NCBI RefSeq assembly: GCF_000775915.1
Contig: NZ_BBLT01000002.1
Span: forward strand, 620,001 to 684,000
Reading direction: 5' to 3'
From: Sporocytophaga myxococcoides
GTDB lineage: Bacteria > Bacteroidota > Bacteroidia > Cytophagales > Cytophagaceae
DNA length: 64,000 nucleotides
The translations under genes were made by a program, and so were the position numbers. Position 1 is the first letter of the stretch. Each line of letters begins with the position of its first letter. Under the pieces are notes generated by a model. That model was not told the origin of the DNA, did not search any database, and saw only the letters and a program-made list of their open reading frames with translations. This document shows positions 35,664 to 46,361 of the stretch, one piece after another.

Positions 35664-36053
35664 ATGGCAAAAACAGATTTTAAGACAATTGATGAATATC
35701 AGGCAGGTTTTCCTTCAGAGATCCAGGAACGGATGCAAACTATTCGTAAAATCATTCATGAAGTCGTTCCTGAAGTTGAAGAAGCGATCAGTTATCAGAT
35801 TCCGTGTTTTAAGTATAATGGATATTTGATTTATTATGCAGCATTTCCAAATCATATTTCTCTTTCGAATCCTTTTAGTCCGGAATTTTTAAAGGAGTTT
35901 GAAAGTGATCTGAAAAATTATAAAGTTTCCAAATCTGTCATTCAACTACCCAATAAAGAAAGTCTTCCTGTTGATATGATTACAAAGATGATCAAATTCC
36001 GAAAACAAGAAAACGAACAGAAAATGAAATCAAAATCAAAAAGTAAGAAGTAA
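35664..36053 (+). CDS. DUF1801 (YdhG-like) family protein
   Basis: The 129-aa protein has the family layout: DEYQAGFPSEIQERM, then EAISYQIPCFKYNGYLIYYAAFPNHISL, then a C-terminal Lys-rich tail. It is cytoplasmic, with no known catalytic residue. The fold resembles frataxin-like small proteins. It is first in a run of three plus-strand genes with short gaps (23 and 21 nt). Confidence 0.85.
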   Translation: MAKTDFKTIDEYQAGFPSEIQERMQTIRKIIHEVVPEVEEAISYQIPCFKYNGYLIYYAAFPNHISLSNPFSPEFLKEFESDLKNYKVSKSVIQLPNKESLPVDMITKMIKFRKQENEQKMKSKSKSKK

Positions 36054-36076
36054 TTAGATTTGTAATTGGTTGACGC

Positions 36077-36427
36077 ATGAATAATACTAGAATTTTTAAA
36101 ATGTCTTTTGCAAGTGTGTATCCGCATTATGTAACTAAAGCAGAGAAAAAAGGACGCACAAAAGCTGAGGTAGATGAAATTATTTACTGGCTTACTGGTT
36201 ATGATCAGCAAGCATTGCAAATGATAATCGATAAGAAAATCGATTTCGAAACCTTTTTTGCCGAGGCTCCACAAATCAACCCCAATGTTTCAAAAATTAC
36301 CGGGGTAATATGTGGATATAGAGTAGAAGAAATTGAAGATGCATTGATGCAGAAGATTCGTTATTTAGATAAGCTGATTGATGAATTGGCAAAAGGCAAG
36401 GCGATGGAAAAGATTTTGAGGAAGTAG
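36077..36427 (+). CDS. DUF2200 family protein
   Basis: The 116-aa protein shows the family signature [21 protein letters not shown], then IYWLTGYD and [21 protein letters not shown]. It is small, cytoplasmic and helical, and often found as a stand-alone gene of unknown function. It lies 23 nt after the DUF1801 gene and 21 nt before the phosphoesterase gene, probably co-transcribed. Confidence 0.88.
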   Translation: MNNTRIFKMSFASVYPHYVTKAEKKGRTKAEVDEIIYWLTGYDQQALQMIIDKKIDFETFFAEAPQINPNVSKITGVICGYRVEEIEDALMQKIRYLDKLIDELAKGKAMEKILRK

Positions 36428-36448
36428 GTGGATGGAGTTTTATAAATT

Positions 36449-37075
36449 ATGAAATTCATCACTATCTCTGATTCTCATGGTCAACATCGAAATCTGGAAC
36501 TTCCCAAAGGAGATATCATCATACATGCGGGTGATATAAGCAGGAGAGGTAAGGAAGATGAAATAAAAGATTTCCTTGATTGGTACAGCGGGCTTGATTT
36601 TGAACATAAAATATTCGTCGCTGGAAATCATGATTTCTTTTTTGAGAAAAATTCTGATAAATATATCGCAGACATAGTTCCTCCAGAGGTTACATATCTT
36701 TGCGATAGCGGCATTACAATTAATGGTATAAAAATCTGGGGATCTCCTGTTACACCCTGGTTTCATGACTGGGCTTTTAACCGTCATCGTGGAGAGTCAA
36801 TTATCAGGCACTGGGACTTGATCCCATCTGATACAGATATATTAGTTACCCATGGTCCTGCATTTGGATTACTTGACAAAACAATAAGAGGACAAACTGT
36901 AGGCTGTGAAGACCTACTCAATAGAATATATGAAGTGCATCCAAAAGTACATGTATTCGGACATATTCATGAAGCTTATGGAGAGATGGTTTCATCAGGG
37001 ATCAAATTCATTAATGCGTCAGTGATAGATGAAAATTATCTTTTAAAAAATGAGCCAATAATTTTTGAAATATAA
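36449..37075 (+). CDS. Calcineurin-like metallophosphoesterase
   Basis: The 208-aa protein has the metal-binding motifs in order: DSHG (residues 8-11), GDIS, GNHDFFF, a later THGP and FGHIHEA. These make up the two-metal phosphoesterase core. It has no signal peptide, so it acts in the cytoplasm. The substrate is unknown; relatives cleave phosphodiesters or cyclic nucleotides. Last gene of the small operon. Confidence 0.92.
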   Translation: MKFITISDSHGQHRNLELPKGDIIIHAGDISRRGKEDEIKDFLDWYSGLDFEHKIFVAGNHDFFFEKNSDKYIADIVPPEVTYLCDSGITINGIKIWGSPVTPWFHDWAFNRHRGESIIRHWDLIPSDTDILVTHGPAFGLLDKTIRGQTVGCEDLLNRIYEVHPKVHVFGHIHEAYGEMVSSGIKFINASVIDENYLLKNEPIIFEI

Positions 37076-37600
37076 GCAATCGGGACAATCGCTTGGAGAA
37101 TTATTAAGATTGCTTGGTGAAGATTTAATTGGAGTATTTGGAAGGAGGGAGAATATCGAATATGAGAATATTAAGATCAATGAATTTTTGGGAAAGACAA
37201 AGCCCTAATTAGAAAGCGAAAGAGTAGGTTTTTAGTATGCGCTGAATGGAGACATTGCTTTCGGAGCGATAACAGGAATCATTAAAACGATAGTTCCATC
37301 CATGTTTATTTTATAAGAGTAGCAATCTCATTTCTTTTAACTAGTAATTTATTTCCTGCTTTACCATATTTTTTCTGGATTCCAAAATTAAGTTGATGGA
37401 AGCTTTCAGAAATCTGTTCATAATGGACCATGAAGGGAATCACAACCTGTTTTGCTAAAGATTTATTCATAAAATAAGATCTGCAAAAGAAATTTTGTAA
37501 ATGGTGATTCAACGTTCGTAAATCCGCAACCTACAATGATTAAACGTCCTGAATATGAATAGTATTTTTCTTTATTTATGTGAGAAAAATATAACAACAC
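37076..37600. other. Intergenic, with one doubtful minus-strand ORF
   Basis: A minus-strand frame at 37306-37512 (68 aa, basic) has no recognisable domain and is not accepted. A short plus-strand frame ending near 37208 may be a gene remnant. The promoter of the FG-GAP-like gene should lie near the right end. Confidence 0.35.
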
Positions 37601-39061
37601 ATGGTAAGAAATTTAAAGAAAGGACTAGCGGCGGCTTTAATGGTGTCCGCTTCATTTATGGCTCATGGTCAGGCAACAAGGCTTCAGTTTCCAAATCCTA
37701 ACCTAATCAAAGAATGGGGATTTTCAGTAACGGAATACAATGGGTACTCTCTTGTTGGTTCTGAATTTGGAAATGGTTTAAACGTATTTAAAAACAATCA
37801 ACTGTTGTTCCAGACTTCTGGGTCGGGTACAGGTCTGTTTGGCTACTCAAACAGCATGAACGGTTCCTGGATTGCAGCAGGTGCACCACAAACAGGTAAT
37901 GCCAATCAAGGCGCAGTTTATCTTTCAAAGCATTTAAACGGAAATCCTCAGAATAATTTTAATACAGTTATTACTGCATTGAATCCCGGAGCACATGACC
38001 AGTTTGGACGTGCAGTGGATATTCATGATAACTGGATGGTGATCGGAGCTCCTAATGTAAATAATTCTCATCATGGAGGGTATATAGAAATCTGGAATTT
38101 TGTTAACAATGCTTGGGTAAGAAACACAGTAATTGCTAATGGTTCTGGTAATACTGATGCAGACTTTGGTATTTCGGTAGCCATCAGAGGTAACAAAATA
38201 GTAGTAGGTGCTCCTGGTGACCACTCAATTTATATTTACAAATATCAGAATAATGTATGGAGTCTTGAACAAGGATATGCTCCAAATCCTTCAACATGGG
38301 GAATACCATTGTATGACCCATATTCAGGTTATACCTATTTAACAAATTTTGGGTATGATGTTGACATAACAGATAACCATGTAATTGCAGGAGATCCATC
38401 TGCCAGAAAAGCAGCTGTGCTTGTTTTCCAGAACAATCTTTGGAGTTTGAAAAGTACATTAGTGCCATCTGTAACATCGGGAACTGGTACAGGAGATAGA
38501 TTCGGACATTCAGTAGCAATCCAATACAACAGAGCAGTGGTTGGTGCACCAAGAGGAGCCAGCGCTGGTCCTAATCCTGAGCAGGGTAAGGTATACCTGT
38601 ATACAGATGAAGGAGGTTATAAATACAAAGGGATTATGAATGTTGGCAATCCTTCTAATCTTGTAGCCAGAGCTTTGGGATATTCAGTTGCAATAGACAG
38701 TGATAATGTGCTTGCTGGAGCGTCCAATTCTGATAACCTTCTGACAATTGGTAATGAAGGAGCTGCTTTCAGAATGCCGTTCTATCAGTACGTTCCTTAC
38801 AGATCCGCTCATGATTTTGAATTTACTTCAGAAACAACAGGCAAAACTGTAATTTATCCTAACCCAGCTTCAGGTGAGGAGGTTAAATTGAGTAACAACG
38901 TATCAGTTGTTTCAGCAGAAGCGGTTTCTGTATTAGGAGAAATAACTCCTCTTGTTGTAACTGAAGGAGGAATCAATGTAAGTTCTCTGAAAAAAGGTAT
39001 TTACAATATCAAGATCAAGACTGATACTGAAATTTTAACAGAGAAGCTGGTGGTTGAATAA
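37601..39061 (+). CDS. Secreted FG-GAP-like repeat protein with type IX sorting domain
   Basis: The 486-aa protein has a signal peptide (about 1-25, ending AHGQ). It has about six to seven beta-propeller-type repeats carrying GxSVAIxGNKIVVGAPG-like patterns, which recall integrin/FG-GAP blades. The C-terminal domain (about 415-486) starts with VIYPNPAS and ends KGIYNIKIKTDTEILTEKLVVE in two parts, the Por/type IX secretion signal. It should be exported across the outer membrane and attached to the surface or released. Ligand unknown. Confidence 0.85.
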   Translation: MVRNLKKGLAAALMVSASFMAHGQATRLQFPNPNLIKEWGFSVTEYNGYSLVGSEFGNGLNVFKNNQLLFQTSGSGTGLFGYSNSMNGSWIAAGAPQTGNANQGAVYLSKHLNGNPQNNFNTVITALNPGAHDQFGRAVDIHDNWMVIGAPNVNNSHHGGYIEIWNFVNNAWVRNTVIANGSGNTDADFGISVAIRGNKIVVGAPGDHSIYIYKYQNNVWSLEQGYAPNPSTWGIPLYDPYSGYTYLTNFGYDVDITDNHVIAGDPSARKAAVLVFQNNLWSLKSTLVPSVTSGTGTGDRFGHSVAIQYNRAVVGAPRGASAGPNPEQGKVYLYTDEGGYKYKGIMNVGNPSNLVARALGYSVAIDSDNVLAGASNSDNLLTIGNEGAAFRMPFYQYVPYRSAHDFEFTSETTGKTVIYPNPASGEEVKLSNNVSVVSAEAVSVLGEITPLVVTEGGINVSSLKKGIYNIKIKTDTEILTEKLVVE

Positions 39062-39326
39062 TACAATTGCTTTATAGAATATACATTCTACTTCCTTAAT
39101 AATATAGCCGTCAACTTAAGATTGTTTGATATAATTTAGAATGTTACTTTGTTCTCTGAGCCCTGTAAAGGACGATAATGTAGACAATTAATTCCATTTA
39201 TATCAAACTCTGCCAGCTGAAATTTCTTTTATTTGAACATTCAGATAATTCAGAGTTTCAGAATAGTCAGAGATAAAACCTTTAGGTTGACGGCTATTAA
39301 AGTTTATGTCTTTTAGGTAAGTGAAA

Positions 39327-40268
39327 TTAATTTACCTGAATGATTACATTTCCCTTTTTATGGCCTAGTTCAACATATCTATGCGCTTCTGCAATTTGTT
39401 CTAATGAATAACAGCGATCAATTACGGATTTAAATTTTCCTGTTTCAGATAATCTTTTAAGTAGCAGTAAACCTTCTATTGTAAATTCCGGTCTTCCGTC
39501 ATCAATTGAAATGTATTTACCATTAGTTGCAAGATTTTTCAGGCATTTTGATTTTATTTTTTTTCTGTTAATCATTCCCGCTGGAACTGCATCGAATATT
39601 ATGTCATATAATTCTCCCAGGTTTGTGAAATCTTCTTTAGTATAATCTACAACAACATCAGCCCCCAAGGACTTCACTAATTCTAGATTTGAGGTACTGC
39701 AAATGCCCGTAACATGGGCTCCATAGTACTTTGCAAGTTGCACGAGCGATGTCCCGATAGATCCGGAAGCACCATAAACAAGAATTTTCTGACCTGGCAT
39801 AATTCTGGCTTTTTTTAGAAAATGTAAAACAATTCCACCTCCAAATGGGATTGCAGCACTTTCTTCAAAAGTTTTATTCGATGGCTTATTAACAATAAAA
39901 CTGTCTTCCGGAAGGCATTTAAATTCGGCATATGTCCCCATGTTTGGCTTCATTGGAGATTTTATGGTTACTCCAAAAATTTGTTCTCCCTTTTTAAATC
40001 TTTTAACATCATCACCAATTGATTCTATTTCTCCAGCCAAAATTAAACCTAATATCGGGTTCCTGGGTCTGGAAAAGCCAATTGCAAGTTTCATCATCAG
40101 CCCCATAATCCCGGGGACTTTGCAGCCTCTTATTATAATATCACTACCTGTTATAGAAGTAGCTTTGATTTTTATACAAACTTCATTTTTTCTCGGTACC
40201 GGTTTTTCTACTTCCTGAAGTTGAAGAACTTCTGGATTTCCATATCGGGTGCATATTATTGCTTTCAT
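39327..40268 (-). CDS. Zinc-independent quinone-oxidoreductase-like dehydrogenase (MDR family)
   Basis: The 313-aa protein has an N-terminal GroES-like domain (starting MKAIICTRYGNPEVL) and a Rossmann domain with the NADPH motif KILVYGASGSIGTSLVQLAK. The His/Cys catalytic zinc ligands of alcohol dehydrogenases are absent, as in the quinone oxidoreductase branch. It likely reduces quinones or enones with NAD(P)H. It is a single gene with an ATG start. Confidence 0.88.
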   Translation of the reverse strand: MKAIICTRYGNPEVLQLQEVEKPVPRKNEVCIKIKATSITGSDIIIRGCKVPGIMGLMMKLAIGFSRPRNPILGLILAGEIESIGDDVKRFKKGEQIFGVTIKSPMKPNMGTYAEFKCLPEDSFIVNKPSNKTFEESAAIPFGGGIVLHFLKKARIMPGQKILVYGASGSIGTSLVQLAKYYGAHVTGICSTSNLELVKSLGADVVVDYTKEDFTNLGELYDIIFDAVPAGMINRKKIKSKCLKNLATNGKYISIDDGRPEFTIEGLLLLKRLSETGKFKSVIDRCYSLEQIAEAHRYVELGHKKGNVIIQVN

Positions 40269-40964
40269 TTTTTTTGGTTTTTTATGCTCTAATTGGAGTT
40301 ATGTGTAGATGTTTGATTTTTAAAGTTTTAGGATGGTAATTTAACCGATAATTTTAAAAAAATAAATTTTATTCAAAGAGTAAGTAATTATTAATATCTG
40401 GTAATACTAGAAGTATAAATTTCTAACAATTAAATAATCAATCATTATTAATATAAAGGATTATCAAGTCCTTTATGAATTATTTTTAAGGGTCTCTCAA
40501 AAAGACAGGGGACTCATTTTAAGTTGGTATGTCCAAATTTTTCCGATGCTCTTAGTGATAACAATATGTCTTCAAAAACTATTAAATCAATTCTTTGCTG
40601 GTGTTTTCTCAATAATGATAATTAAGTTAACATAAACACAACGAACCTTTTCCTTGATCATATTTTCATGCAAGACAATAGAGTTTTGGAAACCATTCAA
40701 AATATAAGGTTTAAGGATTTTTTTTTCTAACATCTTTGATACTCTTCTTCAAGTTCTTACTTATTTTTCCCCATTACGCAATTAAAGGCATACTTCAAAA
40801 TCGATTGTAAATTGAAAATAGTATTTCGTTTACTGGCCAGGTCTATTTGACAACTAAGTCTATTGGAAAAAAAATTTTTGAGTATTTTTAATTATACCTT
40901 AAGTTCATTTGCTCTACATCTTTCTGAGGCATTTGATCATTTGAAAATTATTTAAAAAGCGTTT
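40269..40964. other. Long intergenic region upstream of the giant repeat protein
   Basis: No gene is seen in these 696 bases. One 8-bp hairpin (40453-40476, ATAAAGGA/TCCTTTAT) could end transcripts or form part of a leader. The rest is AT-rich and probably carries the promoter of the 1512-aa gene. Confidence 0.45.
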
Positions 40965-43900
40965 ATGAGAGTAAAATTTTTATTGTTTCTGTTCGTAATC
41001 ACAGGATTAAATTTAGTTAAAGCGCAAACTGTCAGGACTTTTGCAGGAAGCGGAGTAGATGGAACTGCGGATGGAGTAAGTATAGCTGCTTCTTTTGGCA
41101 ATTACATTTCTGGTTTGGCTAAAGATGCAGCCGGAAATATTTATGTAGTTGATTATTACAATCATAAAATCAGAAAAATAACTCCGGCCGGTATAGTAAC
41201 TACCCTGGCAGGTAGTGGCTCACTTGGAAGTGCGGATGGAATGGGTATAGCTGCTTCTTTTAATTTCCCTACCGGTATAGTCTTAGATGCTGCAGGTAAT
41301 ATTTATATTACAGATAGCGGAAACCATAAAATCAGGAAGATAACACCCGGTGGTGTTGTAAGTACCTTTGCTGGCTCAGGAGACTGGAGGCCATTAGGCG
41401 ATGATGGTTTGGGTACTTCTGCTTCCTTCGATAATCCGAAAGGCATAACCATTGATGCATCCGGTAATCTGTATGTTGCTGATATGATGAATAGAAAAAT
41501 CAGAAAAATCACCCCTGCTGGTATGGTCACAACATTGGCAGGAAATACTAAACTAATGGGCTCTACCGATGGTCAGGGGGCTACGGTTTCTTTTTCTGAA
41601 CCACAAGGTATAGCTGTTGATGCTTCAGGTAACGTTTTTATGACGGATGCTTCAATTCACAAAGTCAGAAAAATCACTCCTACAGGTGTCGTGAGTACTT
41701 TTGCAGGTTCAGGTAATATGGGCAGTGCAGATGGTGCAGGGACTTCTGCTTCTTTTAATAACCCAAGGAATATTACAATTGACGCCTCAGGAAATCTTTA
41801 TATAGCTGATTTAGGGAATAATAAAATCAGGAAAATAACGCCTTCAGGTGTGGTATCAACCTATGCAGGTACAGGGATTTCCGGTGACGCAGATCTTGGG
41901 ATTGCATCAGCAACATTTAAGGCAGTCGGTGGACTATTATTTGATGCTTCTGGTGTCATGTATATCGGAGATGCAAGAAAAGTCAGAAGAGTTGTAAAGT
42001 TGACGCCTCAGACTATTTCAGGTCATATCAATATAAGCAAAGTTGCGACAACGGCTCCATTTAATTTAACTGCGACAGCCAGTTCAGGATTGGACATAAC
42101 TTACACTTCATCGAATCCTTCAGTCGCAACTGTTGCAGGAAACACAGTAACGATAGTGGGGGTAGGCAGTACTATTATTACAGCATCACAATTAGGAAGC
42201 AATACATATGAAGAGGCTGCAACTGTTACTGCTACGCTTACTGTAACCAAAGCTTCACAAACTATTTCTGGTTTGACAGATATGACGAAATTAAGCAACG
42301 TAAACTCCTTCGAATTAAGTGCCGTATCAAGTTCGGGACTTCCTGTGAGTTATACATCTTCGAATCTTTCGGTTGCCAGTATCTCGGGTTCCAAAGTAAT
42401 CATATGGGGCATTGGTACCGCTGTGATTACAGCTTCTCAAGGAGGTAATGATATTTACCTGCCTGCTGCGAACATCTCTGCAAACCTGACTATTAAAGCA
42501 AGTGGCCTTTCTCAGGAAATCTCAGGATTGAATCAAATGGACAAACTTACTACCGACCTTCCATTTGATCTCACAGCGACAGCTAGTTCAGGATTGCCTT
42601 TAACTTATACCTCTTCCAATCCTGCGGTTGCAATCATTTCAGGGAATAAAGTAACAATAGTCGGAGTTGGAAGAACCAGAATCACTGCTACACAGACAGG
42701 TAATGAAACTTTTACTTCAGTAAGCACCAGTGCAGAACTTTTTGTAACTAAAGTTGCGCAAAGTATATCTGGCCTTTCCAATATTAATAAGACTACTATC
42801 GAAGCGCCATTTTCTTTAAGTGCGACAGCAAGTTCAGGATTGGCCGTAAACTATACCTCCTCAGATACGAGGGTTGCAACCATTTCAGGAAGTACAGTAA
42901 CAATTGTGGGAGCAGGGTCAGTATCGATCACAGCCTCTCAGGCAGGAAATGGTACTTATAACGCCGCAGCTAATGTTATTGCCTACTTAAATGTAAATAA
43001 GGCCACTCAAACCATTTCCGGGCTTTCAAATTTAGATAAAATGCTTACGGACGCTTCGTTCAGTCTTAATGCAACAGCTAGCTCTGGATTACCTGTAACC
43101 TATGGTTTATCTAATACTTCGGTTGCAAGGATCTCCGGAAATGTGATAACTATCATTGGGCCGGGTACGGTAACGATTACGGCATCACAAGCAGGCAATA
43201 GTATCTATGAAGCCGCCTGGACAGTTTCAGCGGTATTAACAGTTGGAGGTGGCGGTGCAAATACTACTCAAATACTTTCGTATTTGTATGATATGAATAG
43301 ACTTACTACAACGCCACCATTTGCTCTCGATGTGACAGCGACTTCAGGGTTACCAGTAAGTTTTGTATCTTCCAATTCGGCGGTAGCAACTATTTCCGGA
43401 AATATTTTAACGATAGTAGGGGCAGGAACTACAACAATAACTGCTTCACAAGCGGGTAACGATAAATATATGCCTGCTCCAAGTCAAACAGCAACATTAA
43501 CAGTTACTAAGGCAAAACAATATATCGAAGGAACCTTGTATTATCCTAAAGTTGCTTCTGATGCTCCGTTTACACTGGATGCTGTAGCTACTTCAGGTTT
43601 ACCTCTTACCTTTACCGCTATACATCCGTCTGTGGCTAGTGTATCAGGAAATACAGTAACTATTTTAAAAGCAGGGGGAGCGTTGTTTGAAGTTACACAA
43701 GAGGGTAATGGAATATATGAACCTGCGAGGAATGAGATCTATGTATACACAACCAAAGCAACCCAGACTATATCTGGATTATCGAACATGAACAAAGGAA
43801 TTTCAGATGCCCCGTTTACCCTTACAGGAAAATCAAGTTCTGGATTACCACTTACATATTCAATATCCGATCCCTATGTGGCATCAGTCTCAGGAAATAC

Positions 43901-45503
43901 TATAACCATTCACGGCGCCGGCGAGGTTATCATAACAGCATCTCAGAGCGGTAATGATACCTATAAAGCAGCAAGCGAAGTATCCGTGATATTAAAGATT
44001 GCAAAAGGCACTCAAACTATTACCGGACTTGCCAATATGACTAAAAGTTTATCCGAAGAGCGTTTTGATTTAAATGCTAAATCAAGTTCAGGATTGGATG
44101 TACAATACACTTCTTCCAACCCGTCTGTAGCTACCATTTACGGAAATACGGTAACAATTAAAGGTGTAGGATCTACAACTATTTCGGCTAACCAGGATGG
44201 CAGACATTGGTATTATGGATACATGTATCATGAAGCTCCAACGGTTACTGCAACTTTGACCGTAACAAAGGGTTCACAAAGTATATCTTGGCTTGCCAAT
44301 ATGAACAGATTAATTACGGATGCTTCTTTCTTTTCTCTGTATGCAGAAGCAAGTTCAGGTTTGGAAGTAACTTATACTTCATCCAACCCGGCAGTAGCAA
44401 TCATTGAAGAAAATGTTGTGTATGTTACTGGACCCGGTACAGCTATCATTACTGCTTCACAGGCCGGTAACGGCATGTACAATGCGGCTACTAGTGTCTC
44501 AAAGACCTTAACCGTTAGTAAAATAGCTCAAAGTATCACTGGTCTGGCAGACATAAATAAAATTGCAACTGATGCTCCGTTCAGTTTGAATGCAAAATCA
44601 AGTTCCGGACTGGCGGTGACTTACACCTCTTCGAATCCGTCAGTTGCCACTGTTTCTGGTAATAATATTACCATTGTCGGAGTTGGTATTACCGTTATTA
44701 CAGCGTCACAGGTTGGCAATAGCTCGTATCTGCCAGCTGAGAGTGTAAAAGTAAATCTGACCGTTGGTAAAGCGTTCCAAAGCATTTCAGGCTTAGCTGA
44801 TATCAATAAAATTGCTACTGATTTACCTTTTAGCCTAAATGCCGAAGCAAGTTCTGGATTAGCAGTAAGTTATGCTTCATCCAACCCGTCTGTTGCAACT
44901 ATAGTAGGAAACAAGGTGACCATTGTGGGGGCTGGTACAACCGTTATTACGGCCTCACAAACAGGTAATGATATATATCCGGCAGCAGCTAGTATTTCTG
45001 CAACCCTGACAGTAAAGAAAGCTTCTCAAAGTCTTTCTGGTATAACAGATATAAACAAAGTGTCAACAGATTTACCATTTGGTTTGAATGCTAAGGCCAG
45101 TTCAAGTTTGGGTGTAACTTATACTTCATCCAGTCCATCGGTTGCAACCATTTCAGGTAATACTGTAACCATTAAGGGAGCGGGTACCACAATTATTACT
45201 GTCTCCCAAGCTGGGAATGGGATTTACGAAGCTGCCCCGAGCATTAACATTACTATGACTGTAGAGGCTGTGACTTCCTTGAATGATGATATCAAAGATA
45301 CAAGAAACGTTAATGTATTTGATAATGGAAATTCAGCGATTGTTATCGAAGGTGAAGTAGAAAACATTAATGTATTTGATGGTTCAGGTAAATTGATTTA
45401 TTCAGGGGCATCCAAACAAATTTCAGTTTCCCAGCATGGATTGTACGTTGTAAAAATTCATAACAAAGCTGATCTGCTTATAAAAAAGGTAATTATTAGA
45501 TAA
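40965..45503 (+). CDS. Giant secreted NHL plus bacterial-Ig repeat protein (1512 aa)
   Basis: A signal peptide (about 1-20, ending VKAQ) is followed by five full and one partial NHL-type repeats (about 25-340; blades of the type DASGNLYIADxGNNKIRKITP). Next come 13 tandem Ig-like (BIG2-like) repeats of about 83 aa (about 346-1430) with the pattern QTISGL...SSGLxVTYTSSNPSVATISGNTVTI and ITASQ. The C-terminal segment (about 1435-1512) ends VVKIHNKADLLIKKVIIR, a type IX sorting domain. It is predicted to be a surface adhesin or matrix protein with a propeller head on a long stalk. Confidence 0.9.
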   Translation: MRVKFLLFLFVITGLNLVKAQTVRTFAGSGVDGTADGVSIAASFGNYISGLAKDAAGNIYVVDYYNHKIRKITPAGIVTTLAGSGSLGSADGMGIAASFNFPTGIVLDAAGNIYITDSGNHKIRKITPGGVVSTFAGSGDWRPLGDDGLGTSASFDNPKGITIDASGNLYVADMMNRKIRKITPAGMVTTLAGNTKLMGSTDGQGATVSFSEPQGIAVDASGNVFMTDASIHKVRKITPTGVVSTFAGSGNMGSADGAGTSASFNNPRNITIDASGNLYIADLGNNKIRKITPSGVVSTYAGTGISGDADLGIASATFKAVGGLLFDASGVMYIGDARKVRRVVKLTPQTISGHINISKVATTAPFNLTATASSGLDITYTSSNPSVATVAGNTVTIVGVGSTIITASQLGSNTYEEAATVTATLTVTKASQTISGLTDMTKLSNVNSFELSAVSSSGLPVSYTSSNLSVASISGSKVIIWGIGTAVITASQGGNDIYLPAANISANLTIKASGLSQEISGLNQMDKLTTDLPFDLTATASSGLPLTYTSSNPAVAIISGNKVTIVGVGRTRITATQTGNETFTSVSTSAELFVTKVAQSISGLSNINKTTIEAPFSLSATASSGLAVNYTSSDTRVATISGSTVTIVGAGSVSITASQAGNGTYNAAANVIAYLNVNKATQTISGLSNLDKMLTDASFSLNATASSGLPVTYGLSNTSVARISGNVITIIGPGTVTITASQAGNSIYEAAWTVSAVLTVGGGGANTTQILSYLYDMNRLTTTPPFALDVTATSGLPVSFVSSNSAVATISGNILTIVGAGTTTITASQAGNDKYMPAPSQTATLTVTKAKQYIEGTLYYPKVASDAPFTLDAVATSGLPLTFTAIHPSVASVSGNTVTILKAGGALFEVTQEGNGIYEPARNEIYVYTTKATQTISGLSNMNKGISDAPFTLTGKSSSGLPLTYSISDPYVASVSGNTITIHGAGEVIITASQSGNDTYKAASEVSVILKIAKGTQTITGLANMTKSLSEERFDLNAKSSSGLDVQYTSSNPSVATIYGNTVTIKGVGSTTISANQDGRHWYYGYMYHEAPTVTATLTVTKGSQSISWLANMNRLITDASFFSLYAEASSGLEVTYTSSNPAVAIIEENVVYVTGPGTAIITASQAGNGMYNAATSVSKTLTVSKIAQSITGLADINKIATDAPFSLNAKSSSGLAVTYTSSNPSVATVSGNNITIVGVGITVITASQVGNSSYLPAESVKVNLTVGKAFQSISGLADINKIATDLPFSLNAEASSGLAVSYASSNPSVATIVGNKVTIVGAGTTVITASQTGNDIYPAAASISATLTVKKASQSLSGITDINKVSTDLPFGLNAKASSSLGVTYTSSSPSVATISGNTVTIKGAGTTIITVSQAGNGIYEAAPSINITMTVEAVTSLNDDIKDTRNVNVFDNGNSAIVIEGEVENINVFDGSGKLIYSGASKQISVSQHGLYVVKIHNKADLLIKKVIIR

Positions 45504-45540
45504 TCAGTAGTTAATTTTGTTTAAGAGTTAGAATAGATTG

Positions 45541-45569
45541 ATAGCCCCGATTTTAGGGGCTATTTTTTT
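45541..45569 (+). terminator. Terminator after the giant repeat gene
   Basis: ATAGCCCC (45541-45548) pairs with GGGGCTAT (45556-45563), followed by a run of seven Ts. It lies 38 bases after the stop codon. Confidence 0.8.
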
Positions 45570-45799
45570 GTGAAAGGAGTTAAAGATTTGTTTTTTTTAG
45601 ATGTTGGTACTTAGTGATATACTATAAGATGTATCTCAATCTTTGCAAAGCTCATCTCATTAAATGTTTCAGCCGAGGATTAATCCTGAGTTTTTTAGGA
45701 GGGATTGAATTTTTCAAAGGCTACTGACATAATGCTGTCACCTGTCCCCCTTTTCTTTGTATCATCATTAAACATTTAATAACTAAAACTTTTAGACAC

Positions 45800-46285
45800 A
45801 TGGAAAATATAGTAGTTAAAAATCAGGAAGTTGTAATCAGTGTAAACCAGCTTTTAGGTCAGTGGCAGGGTCATCGCAGATTAACACGTCGAGTTATTGA
45901 AGCTTTTCCTGAAGACAAATTATTTAATTATTCCATCGGAGGCATGCGTACCTTTTCTGCTCTCGTTATGGAAATGATTGAAATAGCTTATCCAGGGGTA
46001 CAAGGACTGATCGATGGGAACTGGAAAGATGAGGTGAAAGAACAACCCAAAACTAAAGAAGAGCTTCTTCACCTGTGGGATGTGTTAACAGAAAGGATTG
46101 ACAGATTATGGCCGCTGATCCCGATTGAAAGATTTCAGACTGTAGAGGCCGCCTTTGGAATGTATGAAGATGCCTTATATTCTACAGTTTTGTATTTTAT
46201 TGATAATGAAATCCACCACAGAGGGCAAGGGTATGTTTATCTTAGGTCATTGGGAATTGAGCCTCCTGCATTTTACGAAAGATAA
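45800..46285 (+). CDS. DinB family protein
   Basis: The 161-aa protein has the four-helix DinB/YfiT layout with motifs QWQGHRRLTRRVIEAFPEDKL and DNEIHHRGQGYVYLRSLGI. The latter contains the second His pair of the metal site (HH). Members are metal-dependent thiol transferases or of unknown function. It is cytoplasmic and monocistronic here. Confidence 0.88.
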   Translation: MENIVVKNQEVVISVNQLLGQWQGHRRLTRRVIEAFPEDKLFNYSIGGMRTFSALVMEMIEIAYPGVQGLIDGNWKDEVKEQPKTKEELLHLWDVLTERIDRLWPLIPIERFQTVEAAFGMYEDALYSTVLYFIDNEIHHRGQGYVYLRSLGIEPPAFYER

Positions 46286-46361
46286 TTTGTAAGAAAATAA
46301 TGAAGATATCCTAAAATTTATTTCTTTAGGGTATCTTTATTTAATTGATCTGAAACATTAT

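Noticed and set aside
37306-37512. Minus-strand 68-aa frame
   Set aside because: No recognised domain and no operon context; not accepted as a gene.
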